Positions 1 to 5,277 of a stretch of 5,306 nt of DNA are shown piece after piece (within the stretch, counting starts at the first letter, position 1; each line of letters begins with the position of its first letter). This DNA is from Chloroflexota bacterium. GTDB taxonomy: Bacteria > Chloroflexota > Anaerolineae > Thermoflexales > Thermoflexaceae. The notes under the pieces were generated by a model. It was not told the origin of the DNA. It searched no databases and saw nothing but the letters and a program-made list of their open reading frames with translations. Made by a program: the position numbers and the translations under genes. The DNA lies in contig JAUQQB010000225.1 of assembly GCA_030550075.1 (NCBI GenBank), positions 1 to 5,306 of the forward strand, given 5' to 3'.

Positions 1-505
1 CCACAATCTCCACCGGAATATTGAGGTCCTGAACCATGCGCCGGATCACAACGGCCTGCTGGGCGTCCTTCTGGCCGAAATACGCCCGGTCGGGCTGGAC
101 GATATTGAAGAGCTTGGTCACGACGGTGGCTACGCCCCGGAAGTGGCCGGGCCGGGCCGCGCCCTCCAGCGGTCGGCTGACCTCCTCAACGATCACCCAG
201 GTTTGAAAGCCCGGCGGATACATCTCTTCCACCGAGGGGGCGAAGACGAGATCCACCCCCAGGGGCTCTAACAGTCGGAGATCTCGCTCCAGATCACGGG
301 GATAACGGTTGTAGTCTTCGTGGGGCCCGAACTGCGTGGGATTGACAAAAATGCTGACGGCCACATGGTCGTTCTCCGCGCGGGCCCGACGGACCAGGGA
401 GAGATGTCCTTCGTGGAGATACCCCATCGTCGGCACGAACCCCCAGGTGCCCGGGAGGGCGCGCCGGATGGCGCGGACTTCGGCAATCGTGCGAACCACC
501 TGCAT
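1..505 (-). CDS. panC: Pantothenate synthetase (pantoate--beta-alanine ligase), N-terminal 168 residues; cut by window edge
   Basis: PanC condenses pantoate with beta-alanine, using ATP through a pantoyl-adenylate, to give pantothenate in the cytoplasm. I translated the open minus-strand frame from the ATG at 505-503; it has no stop before the window edge. It starts MQVVRTIAEV and shows the family signatures in order: PTMGYLHEGH at residues 25-34 (the PTMG and HxGH nucleotide-binding motifs), FVNPTQF at 53-59, EEMYP at 93-97, a GHFRGVATVV block at 120-129 and FGQKDAQQ at 143-150, whose Lys-Asp pair lies in the ATP/pantoate site. The family is usually about 280 residues, so roughly 110 C-terminal residues lie beyond base 1. 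A GGAGGT ribosome site (516-511) sits five bases before the ATG and supports this start. It is the third gene of a panB-panE-panC series, but a 514-base gap with a repeat array separates it from panE. I see no convincing promoter of its own just upstream. Confidence 0.97.
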   Translation of the reverse strand, partial: MQVVRTIAEVRAIRRALPGTWGFVPTMGYLHEGHLSLVRRARAENDHVAVSIFVNPTQFGPHEDYNRYPRDLERDLRLLEPLGVDLVFAPSVEEMYPPGFQTWVIVEEVSRPLEGAARPGHFRGVATVVTKLFNIVQPDRAYFGQKDAQQAVVIRRMVQDLNIPVEIV

Positions 506-606
506 GCTCTACCTCCACCTCGTCGGCTTCAAGGCTGGGTGAGAGATTCTGGCCTCTTCAACATCAGGCGCTCCCAGCATGGCTTTTCCTTCGCAGTCCG
601 GCATGG

Positions 607-705
607 GAGTGCCCGTTCTTTTTGTGAACACCCATAACGGGCACTCCGCTTCGCTCCGTGCCCTACTACAAACAAAGGGTTTTTCCTGTTCGTAGTAGGG
701 CACGT
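607..705. repeat. Module 1 of the array (best-paired copy)
   Basis: Hairpin A pairs 606-617 with 636-647, 12 perfect base pairs and an 18-base loop. Hairpin B pairs 657-669 with 692-704, 13 perfect base pairs. Its loop can extend the stem: aaca at 671-674 with tgtt at 687-690, then gg at 677-678 with cc at 685-686. This is the only copy in which both stems are free of mismatches. Confidence 0.88.
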
Positions 706-801
706 GAGTGCCCGTCCTTTTTGCGAACACCTGGACGAGCACTCTGCTTCGCTCCGTGCCCTACTACAAACAAGGGGTTTTCCGTTCGTAGTAGGGCACG
801 C
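706..801. repeat. Module 2 of the array
   Basis: Hairpin A pairs 706-717 with 733-744 with one mismatch (C712 with A738), which would be a G-U wobble in a minus-strand transcript. Hairpin B pairs 755-767 with 788-800, 13 perfect base pairs identical to module 1. Compared with module 1, the A stem shows a compensating change: the T617-A636 pair is replaced by C716-G734. It also gains an extra pair, C717-G733. Confidence 0.87.
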
Positions 802-898
802 AAGTGCCCGTTATTTCTGCAAGCGCCTATAACGTGCACTCCGCTTCGCCTCATGCCCTGCTACAAACAGGGCTTTTCCTGTCCGTAGTCAGGCACGT
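802..898. repeat. Module 3 of the array (diverged copy)
   Basis: Hairpin A pairs 803-813 with 830-840 with one mismatch (C808 with T835), at the same stem position that is mismatched in module 2. Hairpin B (854-864 with 885-895) is eroded and needs bulges or mismatches around 858-860 and 889-891. It gains instead a perfect inner stem, acagg (867-871) with cctgt (878-882). A shortened relic of the next module follows at 899-914 (cagtgctcgttctttt). Confidence 0.8.
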
Positions 899-914
899 CA
901 GTGCTCGTTCTTTT

Positions 915-1019
915 GATGGGCCTGGAAACGCGAGTAGGCCCCGCCAGGAGACTGGCCTGCCCGGGATTTCGGAACGGGCTTCCAGAGGAAAGGACCCGGG
1001 CACCCATCGGGCTCTCCTC
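915..1019. other. Gap between panE stop and the repeat array; small stems only
   Basis: I see no gene here. Three short inverted repeats are present: gggcct 918-923 with aggccc 936-941, gccag 943-947 with ctggc 952-956 (GAGA loop), and gcccg 959-963 with cgggc 975-979. None is followed by a thymine run on the minus strand, so there is no evident intrinsic terminator directly after panE. This leaves read-through into panC possible. Confidence 0.5.
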
Positions 1020-2009
1020 TTAACGTTGAGTCGGCTCCATCCGCGGGGTGATGGCCGATGGAGGCCATGCGCCCGAAGGGACCGGGCGCCCGGTCCGGGC
1101 CCGCTGTTCCTCCGCGGCCTTGACCCACCGCCAGAGCGCCTCGTTCAGCGGGGCCGGGACCCCAATCCGCCGGCCGATCGCGGCCACCGCGCCGTTCAGC
1201 GCATCGATCTCGGTCGGGCGTCCCCGGTGTAGATCCTGGCGCATGGAGGAAGAGTTCTCCGCTGTCCGCCGGCAGACCTCCGCCACAAAGCCTTCCGGGT
1301 CCTCGAAAGGCAGGGAGATGCCCTGGGCCCAGGCTATCGCCGCCGTTTCCCGCGCCACCCTCCGGGCCAGCCTCCAGAGATCCGATCGCTCCAGCAGGGC
1401 CCCATTCGGAACATCGAAGAGGGCCGTGATGGGGTTGATGGCCGTGTTGGCCACCAGTTTCCCCCAGATCACTCCCTGCAGGTCCTCCTGGAGTTCCACC
1501 TGGAATCCCGCTCGCTCCAGGAGATCTACAATCCTATCTACCTGCTCCCGGTTCGGGAGCGCAGCGCCCAGCCAGATTGGACCCTTCCCGCCCAGCCGGG
1601 CGTGACCGGGCGCAAGAAGGGTGGCGCCCATGGTGGTGACCCCCTGAAGGGCGCGAGGAGGGCCCAGGATCTCCCGAAGGGTCTCCAGCGGCCCCAACCC
1701 GTTTTGAAGGGTCAGGGCCACCCCCTCCGGCCGCAGGACCTGCTTCGCCCATCGCGCGGCCCGTTCGGTCTGATAGGCCTTCACCAGGATCAGCGCGAGG
1801 TCGCATGGGGGGACTTCCGCCGGATCCCCGGCGACCGCCACGCGGGCGGTTTCCTCCCCCTCGGCTGTCGTCAGGCGTAAGCCATGCCTCCGGGTGGCCT
1901 CCAGGGCCTCCGCCCACGTGCCCAGCATCCAGACCTCGGCAACGCGAGCCAGGCGGACCCCGAACAGGGTCCCCATGGCGCCGGTGCCCAGCAGGGCGAT
2001 CCGCATCAT
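1020..2009 (-). CDS. panE: 2-dehydropantoate 2-reductase (ketopantoate reductase)
   Basis: PanE reduces ketopantoate to D-pantoate with NADPH in the cytoplasm, the second step of pantothenate synthesis. The 329-residue product opens with a Rossmann fold whose dinucleotide motif is GTGAMG (residues 8-13) with a further glycine at 17. It continues with VKAYQT (76-81), LQNGLG (101-106), and a helical C-terminal domain starting near WGKLVANTAINPIT (182-195). K184 is the likely catalytic lysine and N188 a substrate-binding residue. SSSMRQDLHRGRPTEIDALNG (253-273) carries the Ser and Glu (E267) typical of the family. The protein is slightly longer than the usual ~300 residues because of a Pro/Arg-rich tail after about residue 302. 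The start at 2009 overlaps the panB stop as ATGA. The GGAGG at 2021-2017 is seven bases away, which favours this first ATG over the second one at 2006. The overlap implies translational coupling to panB. Confidence 0.95.
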   Translation of the reverse strand: MMRIALLGTGAMGTLFGVRLARVAEVWMLGTWAEALEATRRHGLRLTTAEGEETARVAVAGDPAEVPPCDLALILVKAYQTERAARWAKQVLRPEGVALTLQNGLGPLETLREILGPPRALQGVTTMGATLLAPGHARLGGKGPIWLGAALPNREQVDRIVDLLERAGFQVELQEDLQGVIWGKLVANTAINPITALFDVPNGALLERSDLWRLARRVARETAAIAWAQGISLPFEDPEGFVAEVCRRTAENSSSMRQDLHRGRPTEIDALNGAVAAIGRRIGVPAPLNEALWRWVKAAEEQRARTGRPVPSGAWPPSAITPRMEPTQR

Positions 2010-2890
2010 CGCGGCTCCTCCACCGGTGTGGGAGTGGGGAAGGTCTCCAGCATGGCCTGGAAGGCTGCCAGCTCGTCCGGATCCATCGGGAAGGTGTGCT
2101 CCGGGCTGGGGAAGCGACGGCTTCGCACGTCCTCACAGTAGGCCTGAACGGCCCGCACGATCTCGTTGTGGAGGTCTGCATACTTCTTGACAAAGCGCGG
2201 CGTGAAGCGTTCAAAGAGGCCCAGGAGGTCGTGGAGGACCAGCACCTGTCCGTCGCAGCCGGCCCCTGCCCCGATGCCGATGGTGGGGATCCGCAGGCGC
2301 TGCGTGATCGCCGCGGCTACCGGCTCTGGGACCATCTCCAGGACGATGGCGAAGCAACCGGCGGCTTCGAGGGCCAGAGCGTCCTCCAGCAATCGTCGGG
2401 CGTCGGCTGCCGTGCGCCCCTGAAGGCGGTAGCCGCCCAGCTTGTGGAGGGATTGGGGGGTGAGGCCGATGTGGCCCATCACCGGGATCCCGGCCCGCAC
2501 AATGGCCTCGATGGTGGGAACCATCTCCCGCCCTCCCTCCAGTTTGACGGCGTCCATGCCGGCCTCTTTCAGGAACCGGCCGGCATTTCGAACCGCCTCC
2601 GCGATGTCCGCCTGGTAGGTCATAAAGGGAAGATCCCCCACCAGCAGTGCGGAAGGGTTCGCCCGGGCAACTGCTTTCGCGTGGTGGAGCATTTCCTCCA
2701 TCGTCACCGGAAGCGTGTTGGGGTAACCGAGGACGACCATGCCGAGGGAGTCCCCCACCAGGATCACATCGACGCCCGCCTGATCCACGGCGAGGGCCGT
2801 CGGATAATCATAGGCCGTGATCATGGTGATCGGCTCACGGGCCGCCTTCCGGGCCTGCAGTGTGTGGATGGTGACTTTTTTGCGGGCCAT
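2006..2890 (-). CDS. panB: 3-methyl-2-oxobutanoate hydroxymethyltransferase (ketopantoate hydroxymethyltransferase)
   Basis: PanB transfers a hydroxymethyl group from 5,10-methylenetetrahydrofolate to alpha-ketoisovalerate to give ketopantoate, the committed step of pantothenate synthesis. The 294-residue sequence is a typical (beta/alpha)8-barrel member: MITAYDYPTA (23-32), VGDSLGMVVLGY (45-56), VGDLPFMTYQ (84-93), AVKLEGG (114-120), GHIGLTPQS (139-147), FAIVLEMVP (180-188) and TIGIGAGAGCDGQVLV (203-218). By comparison with the E. coli enzyme, the metal ligands and catalytic residues would be D47, D86, E118 and K116, with E185 as the catalytic acid; all are present. It is about 30 residues longer than the E. 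coli protein at the C-terminus (FPSPEHTFPM onward, ending in a Thr/Pro/Glu tail). GGAGGGG (2900-2894) precedes the ATG by five bases. It is first in the pan cluster and overlaps panE by four bases. Confidence 0.97.
   Translation of the reverse strand: MARKKVTIHTLQARKAAREPITMITAYDYPTALAVDQAGVDVILVGDSLGMVVLGYPNTLPVTMEEMLHHAKAVARANPSALLVGDLPFMTYQADIAEAVRNAGRFLKEAGMDAVKLEGGREMVPTIEAIVRAGIPVMGHIGLTPQSLHKLGGYRLQGRTAADARRLLEDALALEAAGCFAIVLEMVPEPVAAAITQRLRIPTIGIGAGAGCDGQVLVLHDLLGLFERFTPRFVKKYADLHNEIVRAVQAYCEDVRSRRFPSPEHTFPMDPDELAAFQAMLETFPTPTPVEEPR
2016..2021 (-). promoter_or_regulatory. panE ribosome binding site inside the end of panB
   Basis: Minus-strand GGAGGA lies within the last codons of panB. 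It is seven bases from the first of two adjacent ATG codons (counting from GGAGG), so it favours initiation at 2009. Confidence 0.75.
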
Positions 2891-2949
2891 GGTCCCCTCC
2901 GGAACGTTCGGAAAGCCTGTGAGGATAGAGGTATACCGGTGAAGCCATA

Positions 2950-2986
2950 CGGGCGGCGCGGATGGATGGAGCGCGCAAGCCGCCCG
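2950..2986 (-). other. Stem-loop in the panB leader
   Basis: Cgggcggc (2950-2957) pairs with gccgcccg (2979-2986), eight perfect pairs. A further gcg/cgc pairing (2958-2960 with 2974-2976) lies inside. It ends about 50 bases upstream of the panB ribosome site and has no thymine run, so it is not a terminator. Confidence 0.45.
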
Positions 2987-3026
2987 GATGGATCAAGGGG
3001 AGGCGCTGGGTGATCTTTCCGCCCTC

Positions 3027-3059
3027 CCCCTGGCCTGGCCTTTCGGTCGAGGCCAGGGG
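3027..3059 (-). other. Ten-base-pair stem-loop in the panB leader
   Basis: Cccctggcct (3027-3036) pairs perfectly with aggccagggg (3050-3059). Inside, ggcc (3037-3040) can pair with ggtc (3045-3048), closing a tttc loop. On the minus strand no thymine run follows, so it is either a structural leader element or a terminator lacking a U-tract. Confidence 0.5.
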
Positions 3060-3270
3060 CGGTCGGGGGTGAGGATAGAAAGGGAGCCGCCTCCGAAAGG
3101 CGAGCATCACCGGAAAGGGGCAATGAGGGTCGGAAGAGGTCACGTGGGTTGAACCGCCCTGGACCTCACCGTCCCGGTCGCCCCATGGCAATCCAGGCGG
3201 TCGCAAGAGGATCATGGAGGCGAATGTGCTCCCACTGGCTCACCGCCCATCGCGGGTCGGTGGCATTTCC

Positions 3271-3299
3271 AGTATATCACGCCTATGGCCGCCTGACCA
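3271..3299 (-). promoter_or_regulatory. Candidate sigma-70-type promoter for the pan operon
   Basis: Read on the minus strand, TGGTCA (3299-3294, four of six bases matching TTGACA) is followed by a 17-base spacer and TATACT (3276-3271, five of six matching TATAAT). The spacer ends in TGA, so TGATATACT is also an extended -10. Transcription would begin near 3264. It is the best promoter match I found in the 700 bases between the protease gene and panB, in a region otherwise poor in A/T. An imperfect dyad (3241-3262) starts right at the predicted transcript start. Confidence 0.5.
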
Positions 3300-3369
3300 G
3301 TGGGGGAAGCAGCCAGGGCTTTTCCCTCAGCATCCCGTTCGGGTCCAGCGGGTGGCCCCACCTCCCTGG

Positions 3370-3410
3370 ATCTCCCTCCCCACGGCCCTTCGGGCCGTGG
3401 GGAGGGAGAT
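3370..3410. repeat. Perfect 19-bp inverted repeat with a TTC loop
   Basis: Bases 3370-3388 pair without a mismatch with 3392-3410, leaving a three-base loop (ttc). The loop-proximal part is ggcccttcgggcc. The stem has strong strand asymmetry: the plus-strand left arm is pyrimidine-rich and the right arm purine-rich. No thymine run follows on either strand. It lies about 180 bases after the membrane-protease stop and about 70 bases upstream of the candidate pan promoter. It may be a U-less terminator insulating the two units, or a dispersed palindromic repeat. Confidence 0.75.
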
Positions 3411-3588
3411 GAATAGGATATCGACTCCTATGGGGACGCTCGGATGATGAAAAAGCACTGGGGAAGCAACGGAGGCCCCAACTCCAGCCCTTCGAGGATC
3501 TTCTGGCTCCAGGGGCTGTGGGAGAAGGAAAGGGGGGCCTGGGATGTGCCGGGTCTACAGCACGGGTTAGCCGGGGCGTTACTCGGCC
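3411..3588. other. Non-coding stretch downstream of the membrane protease gene
   Basis: I see no supported gene. Besides the terminator candidate, cagccc (3485-3490) can pair with gggctg (3513-3518). An alternative minus-strand frame runs through to 3428, but it is out of frame with the protease gene and overlaps most of it. Confidence 0.4.
3450..3480 (-). terminator. Weak intrinsic-terminator candidate after the fmt/protease unit
   Basis: On the minus strand TGGGG (3480-3476) pairs with CCCCA (3463-3459) across a 12-base loop. After GTGC comes a run of five T (3454-3450), the only notable T-run downstream of the protease stop. The stem is just five pairs, so this is tentative. Confidence 0.3.
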
Positions 3589-4320
3589 TCATCGAGCCGC
3601 GTGGAGCAGAACGTTCAATCCGATCAGCCCCATCAGGATCGGAAGATTTACCAGGAGCACAGCCATTAGCAGGGGGGTGAGCCGGGCAAGGCTCTCGATC
3701 GCCAGGGCCATCAGGGTCTGGTGCCACGAGATCGGGCCGGCGAGCAGGAGGAGAAGGACGAGGAGGCCTCCGGTGATCCCGATTGCTGGCCATGCCGCCC
3801 GATCCGAGGGGCTGGGCCACATGGCGTTGCCCACGGTGAAGATCAGATAGAACCCCATCCAGCCCCACTCCCGCTGAGGGAGCGATCGCAGCATCTGCCA
3901 CGCTGATCCCCATAGGGCGATGCCCGAGGCAGGCGCATCCGTCCATCGGCCGCCGATGAGCGCGATGACGATCAGCCCCACGATCAGCGGTGCGGCGCCG
4001 ATCAGGCTCATCCGGAGGGGATCGGCCTCGGCCAGCTGAACCGCTCCCAGGCGGATCTGCCCTCCGGACCGCTGGGGCCACATCGCGAAGCGATAGCGGC
4101 GGACGCCCAGGAGCAGGGCGGCCAGCCAGTGGCTGAGTTCGTGGAGGAACACCCCGGGGAACAGCAGGGCCCAGTAGAGCATCACGGCCGCGTCCGGATG
4201 GCCGGTGAGGCGGTGCAGCGCGATCTGGAGGTTTCGATGCAGCGCCCGCTGGACCACGTAGAGCAGGATGCTGGTCATGAGGAAGACCAGACCGGTCTCC
4301 AGGGCGAGCGCCGGATCCAT
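3589..4320 (-). CDS. Multi-pass membrane protein with HELSH motif, probable M50-like zinc metalloprotease
   Basis: The 243-residue product is strongly hydrophobic, with likely membrane segments near residues 9-23, 47-72, 104-123, 154-167, 181-199 and 216-238. FLHELSHWLAALLLG (58-72) contains an HExxH zinc site (H60, E61, H64) embedded in a membrane helix, as in site-2-type (M50) intramembrane proteases. A second candidate motif, GNAMWPSPSDRAAW (164-177), has the Asn-Pro-Asp spacing expected to give the third zinc ligand, here D173. No PDZ, CBS or signal peptide is visible. The substrate is unknown; M50 relatives cleave membrane-bound regulators or, in smaller branches, have no known target. 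The ATG is three bases after the fmt stop, with GGGAGG (4334-4329) inside the end of fmt eight bases away, so it is almost certainly co-transcribed with fmt. I am sure of the coding call and the motif, less sure of active proteolysis. Confidence 0.85.
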   Translation of the reverse strand: MDPALALETGLVFLMTSILLYVVQRALHRNLQIALHRLTGHPDAAVMLYWALLFPGVFLHELSHWLAALLLGVRRYRFAMWPQRSGGQIRLGAVQLAEADPLRMSLIGAAPLIVGLIVIALIGGRWTDAPASGIALWGSAWQMLRSLPQREWGWMGFYLIFTVGNAMWPSPSDRAAWPAIGITGGLLVLLLLLAGPISWHQTLMALAIESLARLTPLLMAVLLVNLPILMGLIGLNVLLHAAR

Positions 4321-4323
4321 CCC

Positions 4324-5259
4324 TTACGCCTCCCGGCCCAGGGTGGCTCCCAGAAAGTCCGGATGCCCGTTCAGGAAGGCCTCAATCGGCATCATCCGTT
4401 TGCCCTCCATCTGGACCTCCATGAGCATCAAGGCGCCTTCCCCGGTGCCCACGGCGGCTCCACGATCGATCGGTATCACCCGGCCTGGAGGGGCCTGGAG
4501 ATCCGGACGAACCCGGACGCGGCCGATCTTCAGCAACCGGCCCTTCCAGAACGTGTAGCTCCCGGGCCATGGGGTGAAGGCCCGGATCTGTCGTTCGATC
4601 TGGATAGCCGGCCGCCGCCAGTCGATCTCCCCATCCGCCTTGGTGATCTGGCGGCAATAGGTCGCCTGGGAGGGATCCTGTGGCCGGGGCGTGATCTCCC
4701 CGGCCAGCCAGCGAGGGAGGGTCTCGCGCATCAGTCGGGCCCCGCGCTGGGCCAGACGTTCCCCCAGGGTTTCCGCCGTGTCTTCCGGATAGATCGGCTC
4801 CCGTTCCATCGCCAGGATCGGCCCGGCATCCACCTCCTCGGTCATCAGCATCACGGTCACCCCCGTCTCGGGATCGCCGTTCAGGATCGCCGCCTGGATC
4901 GGCGCCGGGCCTCGATAGCGGGGGAGCAGGGAGGCGTGGAGGTTGAGGCACCCATAGGGGGGCAGCTGCAGGACCTCGGGGGGCAGGATCAGCCCGTAGG
5001 CCACCACGACGATGACGTCCGGACGGAGTTCCCGTAACCGGGCGACGGCCTCGGGGTCCCGGCGCAGGGAGCGAGGCTGGAAGACCGGGAACCCTCGCGC
5101 TTCCGCCCAGCGCTTGACCGGAGGCGGGGTCGGGCGCAATCCCCGGCCGGCCGGTCGATCGGGCTGGGTGAAGACCGCTGCGATCTCATGCTCCTCGGCG
5201 AGGGCCTCGAAGGTGGGCAACGCGAAAGCAGGGGATCCCATCAGGACCAGACGGGCCAT
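4324..5259 (-). CDS. fmt: Methionyl-tRNA formyltransferase
   Basis: Fmt formylates the amino group of initiator Met-tRNA using 10-formyltetrahydrofolate, enabling normal bacterial translation initiation. The 311-residue product has the usual length and two domains. The N-terminal formyltransferase fold begins MARLVLMGSPAFALPTFEAL, with TQPDRPAGRG (31-40), VVVAYGLILP (84-93) and the signature NLHASLLPRYRGPAPIQ (106-122). Catalytic residues N106 and H108 are present, with D144 in TEEVDAGPIL (140-149). The C-terminal tRNA-binding domain starts around 205, with KADGEIDW (207-214) and AFTPWPGSYT (227-236). Minus-strand GAGGAG (5274-5269) lies nine bases before the ATG. It follows an upstream gene end by 18 bases and precedes the membrane protease by three, so it sits in the middle of an operon. 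In many bacteria its upstream partner is def (peptide deformylase), but too little is visible here to tell. Confidence 0.97.
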   Translation of the reverse strand: MARLVLMGSPAFALPTFEALAEEHEIAAVFTQPDRPAGRGLRPTPPPVKRWAEARGFPVFQPRSLRRDPEAVARLRELRPDVIVVVAYGLILPPEVLQLPPYGCLNLHASLLPRYRGPAPIQAAILNGDPETGVTVMLMTEEVDAGPILAMEREPIYPEDTAETLGERLAQRGARLMRETLPRWLAGEITPRPQDPSQATYCRQITKADGEIDWRRPAIQIERQIRAFTPWPGSYTFWKGRLLKIGRVRVRPDLQAPPGRVIPIDRGAAVGTGEGALMLMEVQMEGKRMMPIEAFLNGHPDFLGATLGREA

Positions 5260-5277
5260 AGGGAAGGTCTCCTCGTT

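Larger units (their letters stand above)
571..914. repeat. Tandem array of a ~97-bp double-hairpin module between panE and panC
   Basis: The array has three full modules starting at 607, 706 and 802 (periods 99, 96 and 97). A broken fourth begins at 899 and stops matching after about 914. A degenerate half-module (571-606) lies at the other end; its ggcttttcct and gcagtccggcatg segments match the end of module 3 with the expected spacing. Each module is hairpin A (arms gagtgcccgtt / aacgggcactc, 17-18 base loop), a short linker gcttcgct, then hairpin B (arms cgtgccctactac / gtagtagggcacg, 20-22 base loop with a partial inner stem). There is no thymine run after the stems on either strand, so these do not look like intrinsic terminators. 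No reading frame through the array resembles a known protein. It resembles in layout the REP/BIME class of alternating palindromes, but I cannot assign it to a named family. Confidence 0.9.
2891..3264 (-). promoter_or_regulatory. Putative long 5' leader of the pan operon
   Basis: No convincing gene lies between the panB start and the promoter candidate at 3271-3299. If that promoter is used, panB has a leader of about 375 bases. In it I can pair at least five stems: 3241-3245 with 3258-3262 at the very 5' end; gaggtc 3136-3141 with gacctc 3162-3167; 3088-3092 with 3098-3102; 3027-3036 with 3050-3059; and 2950-2957 with 2979-2986. I recognise no conserved riboswitch core, T-box sequence or leader peptide. 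The region is GC-rich, so some stems may be chance. Confidence 0.4.

Noticed and set aside
606..704. Intrinsic terminators formed by array hairpins
   Set aside because: The stems are strong but no T-run follows them on the minus strand, the strand being transcribed; T-runs occur only inside loops.
658..888. Small open frames across the repeat array on both strands
   Set aside because: Their internal repetition only mirrors the DNA repeat, and module lengths of 99, 96 and 97 do not hold a single frame across the array.
571..914. CRISPR array
   Set aside because: The repeats are long (~97 bp), directly tandem and contain no unique spacers; differences between copies are scattered substitutions and small indels, not spacers.
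1805..3013. 402-codon open frame on the plus strand over panB and panE
   Set aside because: It lies antisense to two certain genes, has Gly/Arg/His-rich low-information composition, and reads as a GC-skew by-product of their codon positions.
3143..3159. tRNA-like GGTTCAA segment
   Set aside because: The flanks do not form a five-pair T-stem with a seven-base loop, and no matching acceptor, D or anticodon arms lie around it.
3136..3167. T-box-like element in the panB leader
   Set aside because: A 6-bp stem encloses AGGGCGGTTCAACCC, slightly like the T-box antiterminator, but the UGGN bulge, the rest of the conserved core and a specifier loop are missing, and panB is not a usual T-box target.
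2835..3215. 126-codon minus-strand frame in the panB leader
   Set aside because: It overlaps the start of panB in another frame, is dominated by Pro/Arg/Gly, and has no clear ribosome site, so I treat the region as leader.
3428..4081. 217-codon minus-strand frame overlapping the membrane protease
   Set aside because: It is out of frame with the HELSH protein, Pro/Arg-rich and without hydrophobic or motif content in the overlap. The tail past 3588 looks more protein-like but has no supported start of its own; a protein search of residues encoded by 3428-3560 could overturn this.
4129..5037. 302-codon open frame on the plus strand over fmt
   Set aside because: It is antisense to fmt, whose catalytic motifs are all intact; the plus frame shows no domain and is typical of a shadow in high-GC DNA.
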